Shown in pieces: positions 28,975 to 38,801 of a stretch of 64,000 nt of DNA. The stretch comes from a virus. The position numbers were made by a program, and so were the translations under genes. The notes beneath the pieces were generated by a model, which was not told where the DNA came from, ran no database searches, and saw only the letters and a program-made list of their open reading frames with translations. The DNA is taken from positions 1 through 64,000 of IMG/VR virus record IMGVR_UViG_3300010157_000056. One strand, 5' to 3'. Within the stretch, counting starts at the first letter, position 1; each line of letters starts with the position of its first letter.

Positions 28975-31900
28975 TTATTTAAGTAGTGGAACCGCGGTTG
29001 GCGGTAGGAAGTTTGCGGTATATCGTGCAAATTTAGTAATACGGAAATCGTCAATGTAACCAGGAAAATAGTTTGATCCAGCATTCCTACCACCTAAAGT
29101 ATATACAACTGTAGGAGTTGCATAATTAGTTGTATCGGCAACACTATTTACTTGCATTCCATTAACAAACGCTTTAGTAACACCTGATGCTCTACAAACT
29201 GCAACATGCGTCCAAGTATTAATAGGTATACTAGCGTGTGCTAAAATAGTTTGATCTGTTCCGGCATAGGGTCTCCAACTTAATGCTCCACTGGTAGTAG
29301 CTTTATAAATTGCAAAAGCATTAGTAGTTTGCGCTTCCCATATTTCCATTTCAGTAGTTACAACAGAAGTTTGATAAAACCAAAATTCAACGGTAAAATC
29401 ACCAGTACCAAACCCAAATAATGGATTAATTGGTATAGACAAATAATCACTAGTACCATTAAACTTCATACTGCGACTATTAAATTTAGTGACAGCAGTT
29501 GATAGAGCAGATGTTCCTGCAGTGATAACATCGTTATTCATTGTTGCATCATATATAGCAGGATTAGTAAAGTTTAATAGTACACTTGTACTAGTGGTTG
29601 CATCTAATGGAAATAATGGTGCAGCAGGTGGTGTGAATACCAAAGTTCCTGAAGTAGTTATTGCAGTTTGATATTGACTAGGAATAGATCCGTTGATCAA
29701 TCGAAGATTACTTATATATCCTAAATAAAAATTACTAGCACTACCTGGTAGACCATTAATGCCGATACCATGTACAGAGGATGCATTATAAAGTGTTCCT
29801 GCTTGCGTAAAACTAGCAATTGCTGTAGAACCATTTATAAACAGTCTAACAACATTAGATGCATCTCTTGTGATTACGAGATGATTCCACATATTTTTTA
29901 CATAAGCGCCTGTAGTAATGCTAGCCCAGGATGTGCCATTTGTGCTGAGAAGCAATTGAAAAACATTTGCTGTGCCGCTGGCATCACAATCAACTCGTAT
30001 AGAACCATAAGATGCCGCAACTGAATTAAATGCAAATATAGTTCGCTGGGTGCCGCCTACATTTGTATTATTAAACCAACATTCTACTGAGAATTGACCA
30101 GTTAGCGATATTGCACCAGACATACTCAAATAATCAGTAGTACCATTAAAATAAGCACTGCCGTTATTGACCACTGTGTTATAAGCATAGGTCTGTGTTG
30201 GGAATGGAGTGAAGCGTTGTACACTCGGTGTACCTGCTGCGGTAAAAGTAGCGGTGCTATTCTTATCCATAAATCTATTATTTGCGCAGGTTAGTAAACT
30301 AGTATTAGTTACTATAGGTAATGGCGCAGTAGCAGGTGTAAAGTTACTTGTATAAAGTGCAGTACCCTTCAATACTCTTAGATTAGAAATATAACCATTG
30401 AAATAATAATTAGCACCCTCACTACCTATATTAGTACTACCTATTCCTAAATCATACGCTGTTGCAAGAGTTTGTGTAACTCCAATTTGTGTACCATTTA
30501 CAAACAGTCTCATACTAGTGCCACTTCGTGTTAATGCAACATGATACCAAGTGTTCAGACTCATACCATGTGCATAACTATAGTCCCATGCTAGTGCTGC
30601 TCTTACCCATCCTAAATTTGCACCTGTACTAGTAAATCCAAACCCCAATCCACCGGTACCAGATCCTGATATAATATAATAATCTGTTCCTAATAGTGTA
30701 CGATATATCCATGCCTCAATTGTGAAATCACCTGTACTAAAATTTAATGCAGCATTAGTAGGAATAGTTAAGTTACTACTACCATTAAAGTAGTTACTCC
30801 AATTTGTACCAAAAGGATTAAATGTTCCTTGTGTTGGAGTACCGGTAGGAGTAATAGTTAATGCATTAACACTTGAATCTATAAATGATGTATTTGTGGT
30901 TGCAACGGCAGGTGGATTGGTACTAATTTGAATTGATCCACTACTAGTGAATGCATATATTGTATATGCGCCAGCAGTGGCAATACTAGGACTGCCAGTA
31001 GTTGTAACTGTTTGAGCTACTGATGTTAGATGTCGAAGTACAACAGCACCTGATCCACCAGCGCCACCGGTTCCGGTTTGCCCGGCATTTTCCCAGTCAT
31101 TGCTAGCACCGCCGCCCCCGCCGCCTGTTCGTGCCTGTGCTGAACCGCCAACTGCGCCGCCGCCTGATCCAGTGCCGGTACCTCCTCCTCCAATACCAGC
31201 AGTACCGGGAACAGTTCTAGAGCCACCGCCACCGCCACCACCAAAGTATATAGCATTAGTAGCGGTAACATATTGACCAACAGTTGCAGATATTGCTGTG
31301 CCAGTAGTAACAAATATAGTACTAGATGATCCAGCACCACCATTACCACCACCACCTGATGTAGTTGCTGTTCCAGCTGCACCCCAGCCACCACCACCAC
31401 CACCACCATATCCGCCGGGTTGATTAGCGCCACCTGCACCACCTGCATTACCCTGTCCTGCTACACCTGATCCACCTGCTGGAGTTGTTGCGTTAGAACC
31501 ACCGCCACCACCACCACCAGATCCACCATTTTTACCAAATCCCCAAGCTGCATTACTTGCTGCGTCAGCACCACCACCACCTCCACCATAACTTCGTAAG
31601 GCAGAGAATACTGAATCATTGCCAGAGGTTCCTTGTGCATTATTAACTGCACCTGCACCACCAGCACCAACAACCACTGCATAGTTAAATCCCGGTAATA
31701 CATTAAAGCCAGATGTTGTTAATACACCACCGGCACCGCCACCCGCAGCATCATTGGCACCACCACCACCGCCACCTGCTACTATCAAGTAATCTAATAG
31801 AATGGTTTCTGTCCGTGCTGCACCAAACAATACAGTACCAGTACCTGATGTTACAGCATATATATTATAACCAGTTGCAGTTGTTGCAGAAGCAGTAATA

Positions 31901-34818
31901 CCCGAAGAAAAATAAGCAGCATGAGTATTGGGTACTCTTAATAGAACCACACCTGATCCACCTCGACCACCAGTACCCGGTCCAGGTGAATCACCTTGAC
32001 CACCACCACCACCACCACCAGTATTTGCTGTTCCAGCAACACCACCTGTACCACCAGTTGGTGAACCAGCACCTCCTCCACCGGTACCTCCTAACCCATA
32101 CCCATTACTTCCTAAATTACCACCGCCGCCGCCACCTGCAAAGTAAATTGCATTAGTAGCGGTAACATATTGACCTATACCTAATGCTATTGCTGTTGTG
32201 GTAGAAATTAATGTAGTAAATGTTCCAGTACCACCATTACCTGCTTGATTGGTTACGGTATCAGCAGATACAGCTGCACCAGCACCGCCACCACCTTGAC
32301 CACCGTTGTTGTTTCCAACCGTTGTAGCACCGGCGTTACCTTGTCCACTAGTAGCACTACCACCAGTACCACCAAGTTGTCCACCGCCGCCACCTGACCC
32401 ACCAGAATTACCACTACTGCTTGTACCACCGGCACCGCCACCGCCACCTATTGCAGTTAGAGTTGAGAATATTGAGTTACTACCATTAGAACCATTTGTA
32501 TCTCTTGCACCACCGTTGCCTCCTGTGCCAACTGTAACTGTATAAAGTGTTGCTAGTAAAAATGTTTGACTTGATGCTGTGAGTAAACCACCGGCACCAC
32601 CACCGCCTGATCCACCATTAGTAGAACCGGCTCCACCGCCACCGCCACCACCAGCAACTACTAAGTAATCAATGGTAGGAGCATTACTTACCGTTTGCGG
32701 ATTGCTTAACAGTAAAGATGTTTTGTTAAAATATGGATCACTGTTATTATATAATATATCATTGTTTATTCCAGAGGGATAACGAACAATTACAATGCCG
32801 CTGGCACCTGCACCACCAACGCCAGTACCACCACCTGATCCACCACCACCACCACCACCACTACCTGTAAAGATAGTAGCATCTGATGGAGTATCTGTTG
32901 CATAAGCGCCATCACCACCACCACCAATACCACCGCGCCCAATTGCAGTTCCGCCACCACCACCGCCACCGCCTGCAATATAAAATGTACCGGTAGAATA
33001 AACACCAGCACCTGCATATTGTAAGAATGTGCTGTATGCATTAGTTCCAGTACCGCCAGCACCTGCAACACCTGCTGAAGCATTATTACCAGCGCCGCCA
33101 GATCCACCACCACCACCACCGCTACTAGCATTATTGTTAGTATAGGCACCGCCGTTTGTACCGCCACCAAACCCAACGCCATATCCATAAGTAGCAAACT
33201 GGGTACTTGTTCCTCCAATGACGCTGCCAGACCCTTGGCCAGCACCACCACCCGAAGCACCGCTGTTTGGAGTACCACTATTACCCCAGGACCCGCCTCC
33301 ACCGCCACCTAACATAGTGTTAGCGAATGCAACGGTATTACCACCGTTGGTTCCATTTTGTCCAACAACTGTGGTCCCGCCTGCGCCAATAGTAATAGTA
33401 TTGCTGGAACCTGATACAATGGTGTCTGATTGATATAGTAAACCGCCAGCACCACCACCACCACCACGAGCATTTGTGCTTACACCTGCACCGCCAGCGC
33501 CACCACCACCTACTATTAAGTATTCAACAGCTATACCTGTCCCGGCTGTTACTAACCCCGAACCGGCTGTTATTCTATATATATTATAGCCAGATACTGC
33601 TGACGAAACGGTATAGGTAGTGCTAGTAGTAAAACTAACAGCATACTGATTAGGTATTTTAATAATAACAACACCAGATCCACCTATGCCACCAGCAACA
33701 TTCTCAGAACCACCGCCACCACCGCCACCAGTATTAGGAGTACCGGGTTGACCAAGAGTTGCGCCAAATCTACCAGCACCGCCGCCACCAGCACCACCAG
33801 TTGATTGTACAGTACCACTGCCGTGAGTTGATCCACCCCCACCGCCACCGTAGTATGTAGGAGTACCAGTAATGCTTGATTGTGTTCCAGTTCCACCTAA
33901 TCCACCGTTTGCAAAATTAGTACCGGTTGGTCGTTGTCCAACCCCGCCTGCACCACCACCACCCCCGCCTGAATAGTCTCCGCCACCAACGCCACCACCT
34001 GCATTACCTTGACCTGGCAATCCTGCACCCGGTGTTGTTCCTTGTCCACCACCACCACCTGATGCTCCGCCCCATCCATTACTTGCACTGTATCCACCGC
34101 CACCGCCACCCCCATATGCAGTTACGCCAACTGGTCGAGTATATGTTGATCCTATTGTTGGGCTACTTGTTTGTGTAAAGCTAAAATTGTTAGATGAATT
34201 ATCAATAAATGTAGCGTTTTGTAGTGTTAATAACTGTGTATTATTAACCACAGTTAATGCACCAGTTGGAGGAATGAATGCTGCGGTGTATGCTGCTGAC
34301 CCTTTTAAAATTCTCAGATTAGAAACATATCCTGCCATTGTTGATCCGCCGTCAACTTCAGTTCCGACAGTTAAACTAGTAAATGCCCAGGTGGTTGTTT
34401 CGGCGGCTGATTTCATTAATGAACCATTGACATATATATAATATGTGCCACTGTATCTAAGGAATACAAAATGATACCAAAAATTACTTGCAATGTTAAA
34501 AGTGAATCCAGCCTCGGCACCATTTATATATACCCGCCAGCCAGAAGTTGTTCTACCAAGGATAATTCTAGTACCACCGTTAAGATCCAAAAATGATTGA
34601 GTTACCCCAGCAGTTGCTGGCCACATTACAGATGCTTCAATTGTAAAATCGTTGGCAGTTGCGCCGAATGAAAAAGCGGTAGAAGTTGTTACTACTATTC
34701 TACCGCTACTAAAAAACGATCCATAATATGATAAAGTTGCAGGTACAGATAAACTAGAACTATCACCGTTCCAACTATAAGTGCTTACACCTCCAGTTGC
34801 GGCGCCACCTTGCCCCAC
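28975..34818 (-). CDS. main part of a giant LamG/glycine-rich adhesin, in another frame from its N-terminus
   Basis: The frame ending at 28975 gives 1947 residues from its first Met at 34818, but it is open and clearly coding upstream to about 35412, where it joins the 35984 frame by a one-base slip. The joined gene (28975-35984) would encode about 2336 residues. Visible here: a LamG-like domain (FTIEASVMWPA...NLRILKGSAAYTAAF), four long glycine-rich units each opening with a strand like EYLIVGGGGAGG or DYLVVAGGGGGGG, then three C-terminal LamG-like domains ending FTPPAAPL, NFTNPAIYDATMNND and YIDDFRITKFARYTANF. It is very similar in design to the 1650-residue adhesin downstream. A receptor-binding role is inferred. 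Confidence 0.75.
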   Translation of the reverse strand: MGQGGAATGGVSTYSWNGDSSSLSVPATLSYYGSFFSSGRIVVTTSTAFSFGATANDFTIEASVMWPATAGVTQSFLDLNGGTRIILGRTTSGWRVYINGAEAGFTFNIASNFWYHFVFLRYSGTYYIYVNGSLMKSAAETTTWAFTSLTVGTEVDGGSTMAGYVSNLRILKGSAAYTAAFIPPTGALTVVNNTQLLTLQNATFIDNSSNNFSFTQTSSPTIGSTYTRPVGVTAYGGGGGGGYSASNGWGGASGGGGGQGTTPGAGLPGQGNAGGGVGGGDYSGGGGGGAGGVGQRPTGTNFANGGLGGTGTQSSITGTPTYYGGGGGGSTHGSGTVQSTGGAGGGGAGRFGATLGQPGTPNTGGGGGGGSENVAGGIGGSGVVIIKIPNQYAVSFTTSTTYTVSSAVSGYNIYRITAGSGLVTAGTGIAVEYLIVGGGGAGGAGVSTNARGGGGGAGGLLYQSDTIVSGSSNTITIGAGGTTVVGQNGTNGGNTVAFANTMLGGGGGGSWGNSGTPNSGASGGGAGQGSGSVIGGTSTQFATYGYGVGFGGGTNGGAYTNNNASSGGGGGGSGGAGNNASAGVAGAGGTGTNAYSTFLQYAGAGVYSTGTFYIAGGGGGGGGTAIGRGGIGGGGDGAYATDTPSDATIFTGSGGGGGGGSGGGTGVGGAGASGIVIVRYPSGINNDILYNNSDPYFNKTSLLLSNPQTVSNAPTIDYLVVAGGGGGGGAGSTNGGSGGGGAGGLLTASSQTFLLATLYTVTVGTGGNGGARDTNGSNGSNSIFSTLTAIGGGGGAGGTSSSGNSGGSGGGGGQLGGTGGSATSGQGNAGATTVGNNNGGQGGGGAGAAVSADTVTNQAGNGGTGTFTTLISTTTAIALGIGQYVTATNAIYFAGGGGGGNLGSNGYGLGGTGGGGAGSPTGGTGGVAGTANTGGGGGGGQGDSPGPGTGGRGGSGVVLLRVPNTHAAYFSSGITASATTATGYNIYAVTSGTGTVLFGAARTETILLDYLIVAGGGGGGANDAAGGGAGGVLTTSGFNVLPGFNYAVVVGAGGAGAVNNAQGTSGNDSVFSALRSYGGGGGGADAASNAAWGFGKNGGSGGGGGGGSNATTPAGGSGVAGQGNAGGAGGANQPGGYGGGGGGGWGAAGTATTSGGGGNGGAGSSSTIFVTTGTAISATVGQYVTATNAIYFGGGGGGGSRTVPGTAGIGGGGTGTGSGGGAVGGSAQARTGGGGGGASNDWENAGQTGTGGAGGSGAVVLRHLTSVAQTVTTTGSPSIATAGAYTIYAFTSSGSIQISTNPPAVATTNTSFIDSSVNALTITPTGTPTQGTFNPFGTNWSNYFNGSSNLTIPTNAALNFSTGDFTIEAWIYRTLLGTDYYIISGSGTGGLGFGFTSTGANLGWVRAALAWDYSYAHGMSLNTWYHVALTRSGTSMRLFVNGTQIGVTQTLATAYDLGIGSTNIGSEGANYYFNGYISNLRVLKGTALYTSNFTPATAPLPIVTNTSLLTCANNRFMDKNSTATFTAAGTPSVQRFTPFPTQTYAYNTVVNNGSAYFNGTTDYLSMSGAISLTGQFSVECWFNNTNVGGTQRTIFAFNSVAASYGSIRVDCDASGTANVFQLLLSTNGTSWASITTGAYVKNMWNHLVITRDASNVVRLFINGSTAIASFTQAGTLYNASSVHGIGINGLPGSASNFYLGYISNLRLINGSIPSQYQTAITTSGTLVFTPPAAPLFPLDATTSTSVLLNFTNPAIYDATMNNDVITAGTSALSTAVTKFNSRSMKFNGTSDYLSIPINPLFGFGTGDFTVEFWFYQTSVVTTEMEIWEAQTTNAFAIYKATTSGALSWRPYAGTDQTILAHASIPINTWTHVAVCRASGVTKAFVNGMQVNSVADTTNYATPTVVYTLGGRNAGSNYFPGYIDDFRITKFARYTANFLPPTAVPLLK

Positions 34819-35246
34819 TGTTACATTGAATGGTACACCTGCAGATACATAGGTGCCACCTGATACAACGCCACCTGCGCCGCCACCACCAAAGTTTCCT
34901 GCATTATTTCCAGGGCCGCCTCCACCGCCACCACCTACTACTAGGTATTCAATAGGAATGCTAGTAGTACTAATAATAGTAGTTGGAGCAGCAGTACTAA
35001 AAGATACACTACCCGAACCTGTAGTTATACTATATACATTATAACCTGTTACCGCAGTTGAGGTTGATGCACTTATACCAGCAAAGCTAGCACTATGCGT
35101 ATTGGGTAATTTTAGAATAATAATTCCACTGCCACCATTGCCGCCAGTTCCTGGGCTTGCATCCGATTGTCCACCTCCACCACCTCCACCACCTTTATTT
35201 GCTGTACCAGAAACTCCTGTTGTGCTAGTTGCTGCGCCACCACCAC

Positions 35247-35984
35247 CTAATCCGCCAACACCCCAGCCTGGTACGCCATTATATGTGCCACCACCACCGC
35301 CACCTGCAAAATATGCATTTGTACCAGTGATTGATGATTGTACGCCAACACCACCATTACCGCCTGCTGTGCCGCTACCAGCACCACCAATTGCGCCGGC
35401 ACCGCCACCACCACTGACCCGAATGCTGGGCCTGCTGTTATACGAGATCCGCCGTCGTATCCTTGATACACGGTACCTTTTCCTGGGGAACCAGCGCCCG
35501 CTCCAGTTCCGGCATTTCCACCGCCACTACCGCCCGACCCTAAGTCAACTGGACTATTTTGATTAGATCCGCCTCCACCACCGCCAATTGCAAAAACAGT
35601 ACTAAAAGTAGAACTACTTCCTTTGGAACCTACTGTATTTTGACTAGTAGATCCAGCACCACCCCCACCAATTGCTAATAGATATGATGTTCCAGTAACA
35701 ATGCTAAATGTTCCAGTGGTATAACCTCCAGCGCCACCTCCAGCACCTGCGGCAGCACCCCCACCACCCCCACCTGCAACTACTAGATATTCTACAGGAA
35801 TAGCTGTTGGTGTAGCAACAGATGCAGTAGTGGCAGAAATAATAGAACTAGCAATGAATGCGCCAGATGCAGTGAATATGTGATTAACATATCCACCTGC
35901 TTTTACTATTGTGCCGCCTACTCCAAATGTGTTTGATGCAGGAATGTATCGTTGGCGCTTGATGATACCAAGGTCATATACCAT
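35247..35984 (-). CDS. N-terminal part of the giant adhesin, frameshifted
   Basis: The 245-residue frame begins MVYDLGIIKRQRYIPASNTF, the same tag as the downstream adhesin, then a glycine-rich unit EYLVVAGGGGGGAAAGAGGG. After FGS (about residue 190, position 35415) the frame loses its glycine-rich character and reads VVVAVPAQLVVLVAAQQAV to a stop. The -1 frame continues with polyglycine and leads into the 28975-34818 frame. One missing G in TCAGTGGTGG explains it. The last 55 residues are therefore probably not native. Confidence 0.8.
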   Translation of the reverse strand: MVYDLGIIKRQRYIPASNTFGVGGTIVKAGGYVNHIFTASGAFIASSIISATTASVATPTAIPVEYLVVAGGGGGGAAAGAGGGAGGYTTGTFSIVTGTSYLLAIGGGGAGSTSQNTVGSKGSSSTFSTVFAIGGGGGGSNQNSPVDLGSGGSGGGNAGTGAGAGSPGKGTVYQGYDGGSRITAGPAFGSVVVAVPAQLVVLVAAQQAVMVVLAYNHQSLVQMHILQVAVVVAHIMAYQAGVLAD

Positions 35985-35998
35985 TATTGATTATACCG

Positions 35999-36379
35999 TT
36001 AAACTACAGGAGTATCGTTAGTTGGTATTACATGTTCTACCCAGGATACTGTTTCTTCATCCCAGGTGTAATATTTGCCTTCTACAGGATCAGGCATAGC
36101 TACTGGTGCTGCCCAAATGCAAGTATCTTCATCTAATAACCAACTTGGGAATGGTTGTGGTGCATAAAACGCATCGCGAATACTATCATATGTATAACCA
36201 ATACCTGCGTAGTTTTTACGCAGCGGTGCACCACCTGAGCGATGTTGCCCACCATATGTATTATAGCTTGTTTGTACCCAAGATGCTGGGTCACCAAATA
36301 ATCCAGTGTTAACTACATCTTGTTCGATAACAATTACCTGTGTTACTACACCGTTTTCTACTTTTGCGAAATGACTCAT
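35999..36379 (-). CDS. conserved tail-fibre-associated protein
   Basis: A 126-residue protein starting MSHFAKVENGVVTQVIVIEQ, followed by SWVQTSYNTYGGQHRSGG, APLRKNYAGIGYTYDSIRDAF and YAPQPFPSWLLDEDTCIW. This is a pattern I know from short proteins of marine T4-like phages encoded beside fibre genes, thought to be virion components. It is rich in aromatic residues and beta strands. It has its own TATAAATA box 34 bases upstream and lies 14 bases before the giant adhesin gene. The precise role is unknown. Confidence 0.65.
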   Translation of the reverse strand: MSHFAKVENGVVTQVIVIEQDVVNTGLFGDPASWVQTSYNTYGGQHRSGGAPLRKNYAGIGYTYDSIRDAFYAPQPFPSWLLDEDTCIWAAPVAMPDPVEGKYYTWDEETVSWVEHVIPTNDTPVV

Positions 36380-36413
36380 TTTAAAATCCTCTTTTGTTTA
36401 ATGCGTTATAATG

Positions 36414-36421
36414 TATTTATA
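36414..36421 (-). promoter_or_regulatory. T4-type late promoter box
   Basis: A perfect TATAAATA on the minus strand, 34 bases upstream of the 126-residue fibre-associated gene. It could also drive the giant adhesins downstream. Confidence 0.65.
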
Positions 36422-36462
36422 ACTTAATAATTTATCTAAAATCTAATCGGTGAGATATTATT

Positions 36463-37437
36463 TTAGAATGTTACTGATCCAGAACTATTGAATATGAATA
36501 TGTTATATCGGGCAGATGCGGATACTAACGTATATACAGTTCCTGTGGAAGATACCGGTAACCGGTATGCGGTTGGATATCTCAATACAACAATGCCTGA
36601 TCCGCCTGCTCCGGAATTTGGATAAGCTGGTACTGCGGTATTATTTGGCATTGATTGTTGACCACCTGAGCCGCCGCCCCCGCCAGTATTTGTACCACCA
36701 GCATACCCATCATAATTGTTAACTATATTAACATGGGGAGATGCGGCGCCGCCGCCTCCTAACCCGCCGCCTCCTGTACTAATAGAGTTGCCATTTCCAC
36801 CCCCACCACCTCCACCAGCATAATAAGTTAAAATTCCAGTTATACTAGATTGTGATCCATTACCACCTCTCCCACCACCATATGCATTTATTGCCGAAGG
36901 TCCGTTAACACCAGCACCGCCGCCAACTGCACCAGCACCTCCACCAGCACCTCCAGGATCTCGTATGTTAGATGTAGATCCTGGACTTCCGTCATTTCCC
37001 TGGCCTGCCGTGCCTGTTCCAAAGCTAGTGGTACGATTGGTTCCGCCCATCCCACCGCCACCAGATCCGCCAGTTTTTCCCTTTAACGGAGTAGTATCGC
37101 CGCCAGCACCGCCGCCTCCCCCGAGTGAAATAACAAAGTAACCATTTGTACCGGTTATGTAAGAATTTGTTCCATTATTTCCTGCGGTATCAATCCCAGT
37201 AGACGTACCGCCACCACCAACAGAAACAGTAACAGTGACTCCTGAAGTAACTGTAAATCCAGTTGCAGTTCTATATCCGCCAGCACCACCGCCACCGTAA
37301 CTTCCACCAGATCCACCACCTGCAACTACAAGATATTCAATTGATGAGGTGGTTGCTGCTGTTACTGCTACGGTGCTTTTTATCACAGTTCCCATTTCGC
37401 TGAACTTTTGCTGACTAAAAGTTTTAAATGTTGTCAT
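36463..37437 (-). CDS. glycine-rich adhesin, short form
   Basis: A 324-residue protein. A polar N-terminal tag (MTTFKTFSQQKFSEMGTV) precedes one continuous glycine-rich domain: EYLVVAGGGSGG, GGGGAGGYRT, VTVSVGGGGTS, YFVISLGGGGGAGG, YAGGGGGGG and GIVVLRYPTAYRL. It closes with a strand YNIFIFNSSGSVTF. Other members of the family close in the same way. The composition suits a polyglycine-II sandwich like the tips of T2-type gp38. No LamG domain is present. It is probably a small adhesin or an interchangeable fibre tip. Confidence 0.75.
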   Translation of the reverse strand: MTTFKTFSQQKFSEMGTVIKSTVAVTAATTSSIEYLVVAGGGSGGSYGGGGAGGYRTATGFTVTSGVTVTVSVGGGGTSTGIDTAGNNGTNSYITGTNGYFVISLGGGGGAGGDTTPLKGKTGGSGGGGMGGTNRTTSFGTGTAGQGNDGSPGSTSNIRDPGGAGGGAGAVGGGAGVNGPSAINAYGGGRGGNGSQSSITGILTYYAGGGGGGGNGNSISTGGGGLGGGGAASPHVNIVNNYDGYAGGTNTGGGGGSGGQQSMPNNTAVPAYPNSGAGGSGIVVLRYPTAYRLPVSSTGTVYTLVSASARYNIFIFNSSGSVTF

Positions 37438-37446
37438 ACTATATTG

Positions 37447-38466
37447 TTAAAATGTAATTGTTCCAGTGACGGTGAATACATATACAACAGTACTATTAAT
37501 TGTATATATGAATGGACTTCCTGTAGTAGATACAGCCAATGCATTACTAGAAGAATGTCTAAGTATAACTATTCCAGAGCCCCCATTTGGTGTTACTGTG
37601 TATGTTTGTTGTGAAGCAGAACCATATGCGCCGCCGCCACCACCACCACCTGTATTTGCTACTCCTGGTTGTTCAATTGAACCATCAGTAGTATAACCTA
37701 GACCAATTGAGCCTCTTCCACCGCCACCTAATCCGCCTACCCCACCTGCTCCGGTGCCAACATTGGCGCTGTGGCCACCACCACCACCACCTGCATAATA
37801 AGTAGGAATTCCAGTTATGCTAGATTGTAATCCAACACCACCGTTTCCTCCCAATGCACCTGTTATTGACGATTGGCCTGTTGATTCTGAACCATTCCCA
37901 CCACTAGCACCAGCCCCCCCACCACCGCCGGCACCAAAAAAAGTTGCGCCAGCTCTATCGCCGCCACTATTTCCTTGAGAAGGACTAGTGCTAGGAGTAT
38001 TGCCTGCACCAAACGATCCTGCGGTTCTAGAATGGGCACCACCACCGGATCCTCCTGTCTTAGCTGCAATACTGGAGCTTGCTCCATTAACTCCACCGCC
38101 ACCGCCACCGCCGGTACTTACTATTGAAGTAATACTAGTACCTGTAATAGAAGAATCTGTTCCATTATTGCCCACAACACCTGTTAATAATCCTCCCCAT
38201 GCACCACCAGCACCTACTGTTATATTAATAATAGATCCAGGAGTAATAGCAAGACCGGTACCGGTTCTGTATCCACCTGCACCACCGCCACCGCCACCGC
38301 CGGTATTACCGGTAGTACCGGTACCACCACTTCCGCCACCGCCGACTACTAGATATTCTATAGTAGAAGGTGCCACTAGAGAAATACCTGGATTTGCTAT
38401 ATTACGTTTTGAATTGCGAGAAATAAATGAACTAATTTTATTATAACTAAAAATATTCAAACTCAT
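37447..38466 (-). CDS. glycine-rich adhesin, short form
   Basis: A 339-residue paralogue of the 324-residue protein. Its own N-terminal tag (MSLNIFSYNKISSFISRNSK) is followed by EYLVVGGGGSGGTG, GGGGGGGAGGYRTGT, INITVGAGGAWGG, repeated SSITG turns, GIVILRHSSSN and a final strand TVVYVFTVTGTITF. It overlaps the stop of the 107-residue module gene and has a GGAGATAA ribosome binding site. The paralogues differ in loop content but keep the frame strands, as expected for receptor-binding diversification. Confidence 0.75.
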   Translation of the reverse strand: MSLNIFSYNKISSFISRNSKRNIANPGISLVAPSTIEYLVVGGGGSGGTGTTGNTGGGGGGGAGGYRTGTGLAITPGSIINITVGAGGAWGGLLTGVVGNNGTDSSITGTSITSIVSTGGGGGGGVNGASSSIAAKTGGSGGGAHSRTAGSFGAGNTPSTSPSQGNSGGDRAGATFFGAGGGGGAGASGGNGSESTGQSSITGALGGNGGVGLQSSITGIPTYYAGGGGGGHSANVGTGAGGVGGLGGGGRGSIGLGYTTDGSIEQPGVANTGGGGGGGAYGSASQQTYTVTPNGGSGIVILRHSSSNALAVSTTGSPFIYTINSTVVYVFTVTGTITF

Positions 38467-38789
38467 TAAATTATCTCCGTGCCAAATAAGTTAAAACTAG
38501 TAGTACTAGTACTACTATAAACTATAACATTTTCAGCAGTTCCCATAGTAATACCCAATGTTAATGCCACACTATCATATGCGGCTATAGAACTATTGTA
38601 TGCAACATAATGTAATGTACTCAATGTATTAGCGGTAGGTTTAACTGCAACTCTATAAGTAGTAGCGGCATTAGCTTGATTACAAACTACAAGAGTAGAT
38701 ACTACTACTGTACTACTTGATGTATATAATGTAGTAGTAGTAGTTGCTGCAGGATTTGCTTGTCCTAAAACTTTGTATGTAACTGACAT
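38466..38789 (-). CDS. stand-alone fibre N-terminal module
   Basis: A 107-residue protein (MSVTYKVLGQANPAATTTTT...FNLFGTEII) that is equivalent to the first 110 residues of the 597- and 397-residue fibres: VLGQANPAA, TLYT, a VVSTL.VCNQA strand, HY..YN..I, LTLGITM and FNLFG. It is a beta-sandwich in character. I recall the same module as a virion protein of marine T4-like phages. Alone it may be a structural subunit that displays or spaces fibres, or the remains of a larger fibre whose variable part was lost. A GAGAA ribosome binding site precedes it. Confidence 0.75.
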   Translation of the reverse strand: MSVTYKVLGQANPAATTTTTLYTSSSTVVVSTLVVCNQANAATTYRVAVKPTANTLSTLHYVAYNSSIAAYDSVALTLGITMGTAENVIVYSSTSTTSFNLFGTEII

Positions 38790-38801
38790 ATTAAATTCTC
38801 A

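Noticed and set aside
28965-28979. AATAAATA late box seven bases before the 1650-residue adhesin (and the same at 61426-61433)
   Set aside because: The distance to the ATG leaves almost no leader and the octamer is only an AT-rich match, so I did not list them as promoters, although the equal spacing is curious.
35102-35566. Poly-proline plus-strand frame (and similar ones at 32306-32545, 37988-38446, 39262-39591, 41179-41601)
   Set aside because: They are the complement of glycine-rich GGT/GGC tracts, which read as CCN proline codons; they have no ribosome binding sites and no fold.
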